Positions 56,194-64,000 of a stretch of 64,000 bases of DNA are shown piece after piece. Numbering within the stretch: position 1 is the first letter of the stretch; each line of letters begins with the position of its first letter. The notes beneath the pieces are model-generated. The model saw nothing but the letters and a program-made list of their open reading frames with translations, was not told the origin of the DNA and searched no databases. The stretch comes from Neodiprion pinetum (taxonomy: Eukaryota > Arthropoda > Insecta > Hymenoptera > Diprionidae). The stretch spans positions 1 through 64,000 of the forward strand of contig NW_027184483.1 in NCBI RefSeq assembly GCF_021155775.2. Direction: 5' to 3'. Made by a program: the position numbers and the translations under genes.

Positions 56194-59100
56194 TTATGCC
56201 TTTGCCTTTTTCAGTTTGTCCAGGTGGACCACCCTAGTTCTATTTTCAACAAGAATTTTTACATTATTACTGGGAAGAACTTCTATTACTTCGTGCGGAC
56301 CAGTATAATGGTCAGCGAATTTGTTCTTTCTGGGCTCCTTTAGGAGGAACACCAGATCTCCTGGTTTTAATTGTAGCAATTTGATTTTATTATCATAGTA
56401 ACGTTTATACTTGTGTTTTGCTTGAGTTAAATTCTCTGCTGCGAGAGTCTGTATTTCATGGAGATTTTTACATAAATCTAACAAGTAGCCTTCGTACGTC
56501 CTATCTGATATGGTTTCTATTGCTGCGTAGCTCGAGGGCACTCTTGCCTCTCGGCCGAACACTAATTCGTACGGTGAAAACCTTGTGCTTTCATGAGTAC
56601 TGGTATTATATGAAAACATTGCTAACTCTAGCCACTCGTCCCAGTCGTTCTTGTCCGTAACGAACTGCTTCAAATATTCTATTAGAACGTGGTGTGACCT
56701 TTCAATCGAGCCATTTGACTGCGGGTGGAAAGCTGTGGTCCTGTTTTGTGTTATTCTAAATCGCTTTGTGATCGCCTTCATCAGTGAGCTAGTTAAATTG
56801 GCGCCCTGATCCGTGAGGATATGACGGGGTGCGCCGTAAATACAAATGAAGTTTTTTACCAAGCCATCAGCGATTGCCACCGAGTCGGTTTCTTTCAACG
56901 GGATTGCTAGCGAGTATTTGGTGAGGAGGTCTTGGATTGTTAAAATATGACTATTTCCTCGTTCTGTAATGGGCAGAGGGCCCACAACGTCCATGGAGAT
57001 TTTTTCAAAGGCGGCGTCAGGAGTATCTGTTATTACCATTGGTTGCTTATGCTTTACTCGCGTGAGCTTCCTAGTGGCGCACTGCCAACACCTGCCTATA
57101 TAATCTTGTACCTGGCGTTTCATATTCGGCCATGCGTACTTTTGTCTAATTCTACGGTAAGTTTTGGTCACCCCCTTGTGACCCCCTAGCGCAGATTCAT
57201 GATTTTCTTGAATAATTCCGGCCCTAAGCTCCTCCGCCGGAGTTTGAATCAAGTCTTCGTAAATAGTCAGCGTGCAAGGACAATCGCTGAGTGCGATTTT
57301 TATCCTATTTAAAATTTCCTTCCACGAAATATTATCTATGAATGCTGTTCTGGCTAGTGCTATTTCTGCTAACTCTATTTCCATAATTACGTCTAACAGA
57401 GATGCCAGAGCTTCTTTAAATATTTCTCTGTCGAGGTGTCTTTTTGTTGATTCTTTGATTGGCAAACATATAATGTTTCTATTGTCCTTTTGCATTAGCC
57501 TAGCTCTTCCTAGTGCTAAGTCCTCTAATTTTGGTATCTTGAATTTACTGAATAGATCGTGCGCTCCGCGGTCTATAGGTTCACCCTGCTGCGAGACGAA
57601 ACAGACCATGTTCCCTTTATGAATTGATAAGTTCTCCTTACTCCTAGTGATCTTTAATTCGGGGTCTGCAGCGAGCTCGTAGGGCTGCGAACCTGGTTCT
57701 ATGATTTCGTCGGAGTCGCTTACGTCGCTGTCGACGCATTCATGCTCGTTACCGTGCTCGGAACCTGAATCTGAGTCTTCATCAGCATCGGTTGCTTGAT
57801 TTTCTACAGGGGTGTCCTGGCCTATTACGTCAAAGGCTTTGTCCCTGTGATCTAAACTCGTCGACGCTTCCGGAAGGGAAATTCTACTGGTGTCCCCCCC
57901 TTTCTCCTGCTCCATCGTTTCGACTATAGGGTCTAAACCCGTGCTTTGATATTGGGGCGGCTCGTTTCCGAACTGTCCCAGAGGTGAACTTTCCCGATTG
58001 TCTGTCGAGGTTGGCTCAGTGGTCTCAACGTTGGGTGGAGGCAAAGCGTATATATGTATCTTGAAAGGTTGTTTGAACACCTTGTTGATTAGTTTTATTA
58101 CGGTCTTCCAGGACAGTTTGTCAAGACCACAACCTATCCTGGGCATCGCGAGACGATAGTCTGCATTTCTTTTGCACGTGCGCCTGAGTTGAATCAGGGC
58201 TTTTTCTAGATTTTTCAACGTAGGCTTATCGTTGCTACGTTTTTTTGTTATTAGATAATAAACGAACCGCCTGCCCACCTGAAGCTGAGCCACTTCACCT
58301 ACCTTGGCGTTCTGTTGTTTCAGTTCGTCAAGTCTACCAAATTTCTCCCGGAATTGCACTGCGATGCCGGCTCCCATATGCAGGTCCTCAGCTACGCAAT
58401 GCACCAGCGAGAAATTTTCATCTACTGTAAATAGGTCTCCTGTCATTTCGGTCGTGACCGGAGGTAGCTCGAAAATGTCTTCGTTTGTGGTGTCGGTCTC
58501 GTCTGTCGTATCTAACTCTAGTGTCTGTATGATCGCGAGTTCGGGGTCCAACGGGGCTGGATCCGTATCGTCGACCGGATTTCTGGAGAGGGCGTCGGCG
58601 TTCGTATTCGCACGCCCCTCCTTATATTTTATTGTGCACTGAAACTCAGCTAGGAGGGTCTTCCACCTAATGAGTCGTGCACATGGGCTTTTATTTTTAT
58701 GAAACCATGACAAGGCTTTTTGGTCAGATATTACGGTAAATTCTCTGCCGTAGAGGTACGGTCTAAAGTAATTCACGCACCAAACTACTGCTAAAAGTTC
58801 CTTCTCGAACGTAGAGTAATTTTTTTCGGCTGATGTTAACACCCGTGATACGTACGATATAGGTAAATCTTTCCCAATTTCTCCCTGACTCAGGACACCC
58901 CCGATTGCATAACCGGACGCGTCCGTTGTGACCAGGAAAGGTCGCTCGAAATCTGGGTACTGCAGGATCGGTTTCTCGCATAACCTGTCGCGTAAAAACT
59001 CAAAAGCTGATTGGTGTTGTTCTTTCCATTCGAAGCTTTCCCCTTTTTTGAGAAGGTTAGTGAGCGGTTTCGCGATCTTAGAAAAACCCGGTATGAACCG

Positions 59101-60627
59101 TCTGTAATAACCTGCTAGCCCTAAAAATTGCTTGATGTTCTTAGCATTTTTGGGAACTGGAAATTTTTTCACGGACTCGATTTTCTTTGGGTCCGGTTCC
59201 ACACCTACGTCGCTGATCACGTGTCCTAAGTAAGTAACCTCGTGTCTGAGAAATTCACACTTGTCTGGTTGTAAGGCTAGGTTTGCCTTCCGCAATCTAC
59301 TCATTAATCGCGTGACTTTTCGCTCGTGTTCTTCTAAAGTAGACGCGTATATTACTATGTCATCCAGGTATACGAACAGCTCTATGCCCTGCGATCCTAA
59401 CAACACTTGGTCCATTAGTCTCTGGAAAGTAGCTGGCGCATTCTTCAGCCCGAATGGCATACGCGTGAATTCATAATGCCCGTGCGGTGTCGAGAAGGCG
59501 GTTTTGGGAGCGTCCTTCTCGTCCATTTGTATTTGATGAAAGCCCGATGCTAAATCGAATACCGAAAAATACCGGGCATTCCCTAACTGGTCAAGGATTT
59601 CGGTGATGTTGGGCAACGGATATGCGTCACCTATCGTTTTTTCGTTCAATTTACGATAATCTATCACGATCCTCCATCTCTTATTTCCCTTCGAATCGGC
59701 CTTTTTCGGTACGATCCAAAGTGGCGAACTGTAAGGCGATACCGATGGCTTGATTACGCCATTCTGTTCCATTTCGGTCACCTGCCTAGCTATTTCGTCC
59801 TTGTGGACGGGCGGAAATCTGTATTGCTTAGTGTGCACCGGTAGGTCATCGGTGGTAGCTATTTTATGTTTCATGACACCTGTGCATCGGAGCTTGTCGT
59901 CCGGCAGATGAAAGACATCTGCGTTTTCTCGAACTATCCTGGCTACACTGTCTTTTTCCTCATCGTTAAGATGATCTAATCTCAATAATTTCGTAATAGT
60001 TTCGGAGCGTCTAGAGAGTTTCTCGTAGGAGTCAGTAACGTCTGTTATCGAACATTTGTTTATGGTAATGTGTTCGGTCTCCCCTAACGGTATTGCTTCG
60101 CTCGTATCCAACAGTTCTACGGTGGGGACTGGTATAAGTTTGTCCTCCTCCGTGGTGTTTACCGCGCGGATCGTTGCCCTACCTCCGTCATCCTTAACAA
60201 TAGCGTTCCCTATATAGACTCCCTTGCAACTGTCAAGAAGGGGTACATATCCTTCTTTGATACTATCTTCACTAATTTTAATAGGGAAGGCTATGTTCGT
60301 ACGCTTGGGCACGAGGACGGTTTCTCTATCATTAAAATAAACGGCTTTGTTCAGTACTTCGAGGCATTGGTCCGCGTAGTTAACATTGGCTTCGAACTGG
60401 GTAAGGAAAGCTGACCCTAGGATACCGTCACTTTTGATGGGAAAGGTATTCTCAACTACGTGAAAATCCGTTTTGAAACCAAACATTTCCAATTCCGTTG
60501 CTCCTAAACTATAGTGTGGTACGTCTCCTATTCCTATAATAGTGATACGCCTCTTGGGGTTCACTTTACGAAAGTCCTTTACATTAGAGGCCTTTACGAT
60601 ATTGGCCTCCGCTCCCGTATCTATCAT
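56194..60627 (-). CDS. pol: Pol polyprotein with macrodomain insertion (copy B), 1,477 aa from first Met
   Basis: No residue difference from copy 1 over 1,477 positions: protease DTGA, RT YLDD, RNase H, macrodomain (58039-58437), macro-like domain (57256-57618), integrase HHCC and D-D-35-E, and C-terminal GPHEV module. Identity of both macro regions across two insertions shows they belong to the family and are not a local capture. Translation requires the -1 shift at 60786-60792. Confidence 0.94.
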   Translation of the reverse strand: MIDTGAEANIVKASNVKDFRKVNPKRRITIIGIGDVPHYSLGATELEMFGFKTDFHVVENTFPIKSDGILGSAFLTQFEANVNYADQCLEVLNKAVYFNDRETVLVPKRTNIAFPIKISEDSIKEGYVPLLDSCKGVYIGNAIVKDDGGRATIRAVNTTEEDKLIPVPTVELLDTSEAIPLGETEHITINKCSITDVTDSYEKLSRRSETITKLLRLDHLNDEEKDSVARIVRENADVFHLPDDKLRCTGVMKHKIATTDDLPVHTKQYRFPPVHKDEIARQVTEMEQNGVIKPSVSPYSSPLWIVPKKADSKGNKRWRIVIDYRKLNEKTIGDAYPLPNITEILDQLGNARYFSVFDLASGFHQIQMDEKDAPKTAFSTPHGHYEFTRMPFGLKNAPATFQRLMDQVLLGSQGIELFVYLDDIVIYASTLEEHERKVTRLMSRLRKANLALQPDKCEFLRHEVTYLGHVISDVGVEPDPKKIESVKKFPVPKNAKNIKQFLGLAGYYRRFIPGFSKIAKPLTNLLKKGESFEWKEQHQSAFEFLRDRLCEKPILQYPDFERPFLVTTDASGYAIGGVLSQGEIGKDLPISYVSRVLTSAEKNYSTFEKELLAVVWCVNYFRPYLYGREFTVISDQKALSWFHKNKSPCARLIRWKTLLAEFQCTIKYKEGRANTNADALSRNPVDDTDPAPLDPELAIIQTLELDTTDETDTTNEDIFELPPVTTEMTGDLFTVDENFSLVHCVAEDLHMGAGIAVQFREKFGRLDELKQQNAKVGEVAQLQVGRRFVYYLITKKRSNDKPTLKNLEKALIQLRRTCKRNADYRLAMPRIGCGLDKLSWKTVIKLINKVFKQPFKIHIYALPPPNVETTEPTSTDNRESSPLGQFGNEPPQYQSTGLDPIVETMEQEKGGDTSRISLPEASTSLDHRDKAFDVIGQDTPVENQATDADEDSDSGSEHGNEHECVDSDVSDSDEIIEPGSQPYELAADPELKITRSKENLSIHKGNMVCFVSQQGEPIDRGAHDLFSKFKIPKLEDLALGRARLMQKDNRNIICLPIKESTKRHLDREIFKEALASLLDVIMEIELAEIALARTAFIDNISWKEILNRIKIALSDCPCTLTIYEDLIQTPAEELRAGIIQENHESALGGHKGVTKTYRRIRQKYAWPNMKRQVQDYIGRCWQCATRKLTRVKHKQPMVITDTPDAAFEKISMDVVGPLPITERGNSHILTIQDLLTKYSLAIPLKETDSVAIADGLVKNFICIYGAPRHILTDQGANLTSSLMKAITKRFRITQNRTTAFHPQSNGSIERSHHVLIEYLKQFVTDKNDWDEWLELAMFSYNTSTHESTRFSPYELVFGREARVPSSYAAIETISDRTYEGYLLDLCKNLHEIQTLAAENLTQAKHKYKRYYDNKIKLLQLKPGDLVFLLKEPRKNKFADHYTGPHEVIEVLPSNNVKILVENRTRVVHLDKLKKAKA
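57256..57618 (-). other. Degenerate macro-like domain in copy B Pol
   Basis: Identical to residues 1004-1124 of copy 1; glycine loops replaced, K1058 and D1098 kept. Confidence 0.58.
58039..58437 (-). other. TARG1/OARD1-like macrodomain in copy B Pol
   Basis: Identical to residues 731-863 of copy 1, with K795 and D836 and both glycine loops kept. Confidence 0.86.
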
Positions 60628-60686
60628 GAAGTCTATTGCGGTTTTCGTATCTTTGGAATCTAAGTTTACTGTAGGTATTTTTCCTT

Positions 60687-63062
60687 TTAAGTAGAGGCAG
60701 ATGGACCTGTTTCCACCTCCTCTGTCTCTATGGCATTGGCCCTTGTTACTCGGGGGCTGCCAGTGTTCCCCGAGGGCCCTGCTCCGTTTCCCGAGTTGTT
60801 TCGGCTAATTGTTTCATGGTATCTACGTTTACGGCATTCGTTGTATGAATGTCCTATGCTCTTGCAGTAGCTACATTCGACTACGTTGGTATTTCGCGCT
60901 GTCGACTGTTGGCTCGACGGCGGTTTGTTTTTGTAACAATTTGCTGTGCTGTGGGTCGACCGCCCGCACAGCGTACACGATTCTCTATTTTCCACGGGTC
61001 TGCTTACCGCGGGTCTCCTAGTCGCTCGGCACTGATCGGTTAGGTGATTACTACGGCCGCAATGTTTACACGGCTCTGCGTTATTACTCTCGGCCCTGCT
61101 CGCGCCGCGGCTCCTAGCCCGATCTCTATCTAATTCTAATGCCTTGCTGGCATCTATAGCCCTTTCGTAGGCTGTCTTCAGGTTGGAGTAACCTTTGATC
61201 AATACTGCATTCCGGCAGTCGCTCGGTAGTCCGCCGACAAATGCCTCGCAGACTTCCTCATCTAACCTGATTATCTCTGCATTGGTTAGCTCGCGGTTCT
61301 TTCTTCGTTCCGCTTCTATTAATCCCGTTTTTATGTCGCGGGTTCTCCCTATGTAATCTAGCACGTGTTCATCAGCGTATTTATACAGCTGACCAAGCTC
61401 TCCACGGTAATGATTCGCGGATCTAATGGGCGCGAACACTTCCGTGAGTTTGTCCAAGAGTCCTTGCAGGGTTGCAAAACTCTCGTCTTCGATTACTGCG
61501 TATGCTCGATCGGCGAGCTTGCTTCTGATGAGGCGCGTGAGGTACCCCTCCAAGCTGGGTGTTACCATCTCGAGTGCCCTCTTGCACGCCCGATTAAACT
61601 GCATTACGGTGATGTTTTTCCCGTCAAATTTTGGGACTACCGCTAACGCGTCTTTAACCGATATGGATTGCTCCGCTAACGGCAGAGTAGGAGGAACGGG
61701 TGCCTGCACGGCGTTAACGATTTGAGTAACTTGGGGGCGGGTGATTCCCGAGATCTTATCCTTCAGGGCCTGCTCCCTTTTCTTTAACTGTTCCTCGCGC
61801 TCAGCTAATTTCCTCCTTTTCTCCCGGTACGGATCTGCTAACGCGGCCTGGTACGCGAGTTCTTGCTCCTGCAATTCTAATTCGCGCTCCCAAATCTCTT
61901 GCTCGCGTAATTGTATTTCCAAGTCCTTATCGAGGACTAATTCTTCCGGCACGCCTGGCTCACCTAATTCTTGAGGTCCCAGGTCCGGACCTGCTATTCC
62001 TCCGCGTAGATTTTTGAGTTTCTCGCGGTTCTCTTTTTGAATGCGTCTGATCAACGCTTCTCTAGCTAACGCTTCTGCTTCTAAATTCAAATCTTCATCG
62101 TCAGTTGGGACGGAAACCACTGACTTTATTGAAATGTGATCATTTTCGGAATTGAGGGCGTTTCTACCAATCGCTCCTCTGCTGAGTGGATCAGGGCGGT
62201 AACTGTCCACAGGGTTAGGTTTTTGAGGCGCCACAGATTTTCTTAAGTCGCCTTTCTTTCTTTCTGCCTTCTTTTTGAAGTGCAGAATTTCTGCTTCTAA
62301 CCTTAATTCATCCTTACTCCGCGTACACACTGGACCGGGTTCCTTAAATGTAGCGTCTGTGGCTAATTCTATGCTTTGGGTAACTGCCCTATCTGTGCCG
62401 CGTGAATTTTGCGCTACGAGAAGTTGTACTTCCCGATCTATTTCTGCCTTCTTACGGAGAAGTTCGGACAGCTGTGTGTCCTCTACAGGACCTAACCGCG
62501 GTTCATCCATTTTCGAACGGCCCGTCGCTTCGTTAGTGTCCCTAATTTTAACGTCTGTCACGCTAGCGGAGAGCTGTGCAGGATTTTTAGAATCGTCTAC
62601 CTTGCTCGTTTTGAACTGCGTAGGATATTTGATTTCTTCTACTATGCCTTTTGTTGGCTGTGTAGGATGTGGTACGTCTTGCGCGGGGCCCTCGGTCGGG
62701 TTGTGCCGCTGCGTTTTTGTATTTGCGTTCGCGATTTCTTTCGCCTCGAGCTCGGCGAGCCTGGCAAGTTTCTTTTGAACTTCTTCGGATAACCCCGCGT
62801 CTTTACTCGATTCAATCGCGCGCTGTTTTTTCTCTAATTCAGCTTCTTGTTGTCTGAATTGTTCGCTAAGATGTTTTGACTTCTTATCTATTTCTGCTTG
62901 ACGTTCCTCTAACGCTTCTTTTTCTTTTTGGAGCCTCTTTTCCTTATTGGAAACCTCCTGTTTTATGAATTCTATATCGGTCTCCGTATATTTAAGTTGT
63001 AAGCTATCATCTACTGATGCGCCGCTTTCCTTTTTGCTACCTGTTCTAGTTTCGATAGGCAT
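60687..63062 (-). CDS. gag: Gag polyprotein (copy B), 791 aa
   Basis: Same layout as copy 1: N-terminal coiled coil, capsid-like region and three CCHC knuckles at 665-678, 696-709 and 730-743. It differs at four residues, Q384, K415, I448 and V452, all in or next to the second coiled-coil region ahead of the capsid domain. Gag is thus the only protein with more than one difference between copies. Confidence 0.92.
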   Translation of the reverse strand: MPIETRTGSKKESGASVDDSLQLKYTETDIEFIKQEVSNKEKRLQKEKEALEERQAEIDKKSKHLSEQFRQQEAELEKKQRAIESSKDAGLSEEVQKKLARLAELEAKEIANANTKTQRHNPTEGPAQDVPHPTQPTKGIVEEIKYPTQFKTSKVDDSKNPAQLSASVTDVKIRDTNEATGRSKMDEPRLGPVEDTQLSELLRKKAEIDREVQLLVAQNSRGTDRAVTQSIELATDATFKEPGPVCTRSKDELRLEAEILHFKKKAERKKGDLRKSVAPQKPNPVDSYRPDPLSRGAIGRNALNSENDHISIKSVVSVPTDDEDLNLEAEALAREALIRRIQKENREKLKNLRGGIAGPDLGPQELGEPGVPEELVLDKDLEIQLREQEIWERELELQEQELAYQAALADPYREKRRKLAEREEQLKKREQALKDKISGITRPQVTQIVNAVQAPVPPTLPLAEQSISVKDALAVVPKFDGKNITVMQFNRACKRALEMVTPSLEGYLTRLIRSKLADRAYAVIEDESFATLQGLLDKLTEVFAPIRSANHYRGELGQLYKYADEHVLDYIGRTRDIKTGLIEAERRKNRELTNAEIIRLDEEVCEAFVGGLPSDCRNAVLIKGYSNLKTAYERAIDASKALELDRDRARSRGASRAESNNAEPCKHCGRSNHLTDQCRATRRPAVSRPVENRESCTLCGRSTHSTANCYKNKPPSSQQSTARNTNVVECSYCKSIGHSYNECRKRRYHETISRNNSGNGAGPSGNTGSPRVTRANAIETEEVETGPSAST
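60738..60792 (-). promoter_or_regulatory. Predicted -1 frameshift signal (copy B)
   Basis: Slippery GGGAAAC at 60786-60792 (sense, minus strand) followed by the same CTCGGGG/CCCCGAG stem-loop. It is unchanged from copy 1. Confidence 0.68.
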
Positions 63063-63359
63063 ATTGGTTTCGCGTGTGAATCTTTATCCTATTTATAGAA
63101 ATAATCTCAAGCGTGTGGAGTCCCCGTGTGATTCGCTTTTATTGTATTTGTCGAGCGTTATTTCACGATTCCGTCCGTAGTTTGTGCGTTCGTCCCGATC
63201 GCGTTCTTTGCGGCTGAGGTGAGTTTTCTTGCTACTCCCGTTACGCGTGTGTTGCGAAGTTCGGTTCACTGTCTTTGCTACTTTCGCGGATCTCGTCTTT
63301 AATAACTCGCACCGATTATTTTTAGTTGAATTCGGATTTTAACAAAATCAATTTTTAAA
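63063..63359 (-). other. Untranslated leader of copy B
   Basis: 297 bp between gag and PBS without a gene, collinear with 28479-28775. Confidence 0.55.
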
Positions 63360-63380
63360 CGAATCCCACCGCTGCCACCA
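63360..63380 (-). other. tRNA-Leu primer-binding site of copy B
   Basis: The plus strand reads GAATCCCACCGCTGCCACCA (63361-63380), equal to a tRNA-Leu 3' end including CCA. It is 14 nt from the LTR, as in copy 1. Confidence 0.8.
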
Positions 63381-63394
63381 GAAATTTTATTGCC

Positions 63395-64000
63395 TGTGAC
63401 GTCCCAGACGCACTAGTCAACAAAAAAAAACAATTCTTAACGTTGACGCACGCGGAGCGACACTGCAATAACGGAGCCCTGTTTTATTTGAGGGACCCGG
63501 GCCCCCGCTATGGATTATATTCGTCGTTTAGGATGATATGGGGTAACGTAAATGAGCGTCTTACCTTTAGTCGAGGTAGATGGTCTCTGGTTCGGAGTCC
63601 AGGTCGATAACTTCCGGCTCTTCTACCCAGTCGTATACGGTTGGTACAGGGAACAGCTTCCTCCTAATGTCGATTTGCTCGTATAACAGCCCCTCGCTGA
63701 CTCTAGTAACCGTCTGTATGACTTCACGTTCTACCCCGTGAGTTGAGAACGGGTGGTCAACCTTGGGTTGGCTGGATGCGTGCGACGAGAAAGAGCCCGA
63801 TTCTTCGTTAGAGCTAGGTTGTGTATAGATCGGAAGGATCTCTACTGGACCGTTGATACGTTTGATTCTGGCTTGTAATATAGCTTGCTTCTTAGCCTGT
63901 AGTCGTCGGCCTGCGCGATGTCTATTCTTACGACCGTGACGTTTACTGGACTTTGACATCTACCGATATAGAAAGGGGTGGGAGTTAATTAACTTGGAAA
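63395..64000 (-). repeat. 5' LTR of copy B, first 606 bp in window
   Basis: Begins (in plus-strand order) TGTGACGTCCCAGACGCACT, the reverse complement of the LTR 3' end. It matches 51297-51902. By length it should end near 65664. Confidence 0.93.
63567..63959 (-). CDS. LTR-encoded accessory protein, 130 aa (copy B, 5' LTR)
   Basis: Residue-identical to the copy 1 protein. As a 5' LTR copy it would be the expressed version if transcription starts upstream in the LTR. The upstream promoter part is outside the window. Confidence 0.68.
   Translation of the reverse strand: MSKSSKRHGRKNRHRAGRRLQAKKQAILQARIKRINGPVEILPIYTQPSSNEESGSFSSHASSQPKVDHPFSTHGVEREVIQTVTRVSEGLLYEQIDIRRKLFPVPTVYDWVEEPEVIDLDSEPETIYLD

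Larger units (their letters stand above)
51297..64000 (-). mobile_element. Nearly complete third copy of the element (copy B), runs past the window end
   Basis: Minus strand and collinear with copy 1 base for base in length (coordinate sum constant at 91,838 from 51297 to 63395). It contains the 3' LTR, env, ORF142, pol, gag, PBS and the first 606 bp of the 5' LTR. All frames are open. It sits inside copy A in the same orientation. Together with copy 1 it forms a large inverted arrangement separated by 5.9 kb of satellite. Confidence 0.94.

Overview
This window looks like heterochromatin from an insect-like animal nuclear genome. It consists of two unrelated satellite arrays invaded by one young family of envelope-bearing LTR retrotransposon. 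There are no host single-copy genes, no rRNA or tRNA genes and no bacterial-type operons. The arthropod inference rests on the retroelement type (Ty3/gypsy pol order, env, tRNA-Leu primer site) and on short intron-like splice signals. The species cannot be fixed from the sequence.

Layout. 1-7705: AT-rich satellite with units of about 300-400 bp, each ending in an expanded TA/TATACA microsatellite. It is interrupted at about 1671-3326 by a fold-back inverted-repeat element. 7706-26173 and 40546-46403: GC-rich satellite built from two related 74-bp monomer types (A and B). It is arranged in blocks of 1.4-3.5 kb that switch strand at a few recurring junction sequences and that form a higher-order repeat of about 4.7-5 kb. 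26174-40541: a complete 14,368-bp retrovirus-like element on the plus strand with two 2,270-bp LTRs and a 4-bp target duplication. 46404-64000: two more copies on the minus strand. A nearly complete copy (51297 to beyond the window end) appears to have inserted into another copy of the same family, of which only the 3' part (46404-51296) is visible.

The element, called here the 14.4-kb element, reads LTR - PBS(tRNA-Leu) - gag - (-1 frameshift) - pol - ORF142 - env - polypurine tract - LTR. It has unusual cargo. (1) Pol carries, between RNase H and integrase, a macrodomain closely resembling the ADP-ribosyl-hydrolase TARG1/OARD1. The lysine and aspartate matching the TARG1 catalytic pair are present at the same spacing. 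(2) A second, degenerate macro-like domain follows it, just before the integrase zinc finger. (3) Each LTR encodes a 130-residue protein with a basic N-terminus and an acidic C-terminus carrying a SUMO-interaction-like motif; its reading frame fits almost exactly between a splice acceptor and a splice donor. (4) A 142-residue accessory ORF lies between pol and env. (5) The envelope resembles the glycoproteins of chuvirus-type negative-strand RNA viruses more than the baculovirus-F-type Env of classical Drosophila errantiviruses.

The Gag, Pol, ORF142, Env and LTR proteins are intact and nearly identical between copies. Pol shows no residue difference between the two full copies and Gag shows four. 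The family has therefore moved very recently and may still be active. The most novel part of the window is the predicted system of a retroelement with a tandem macrodomain, an LTR-encoded splice-exon protein and a captured glycoprotein.
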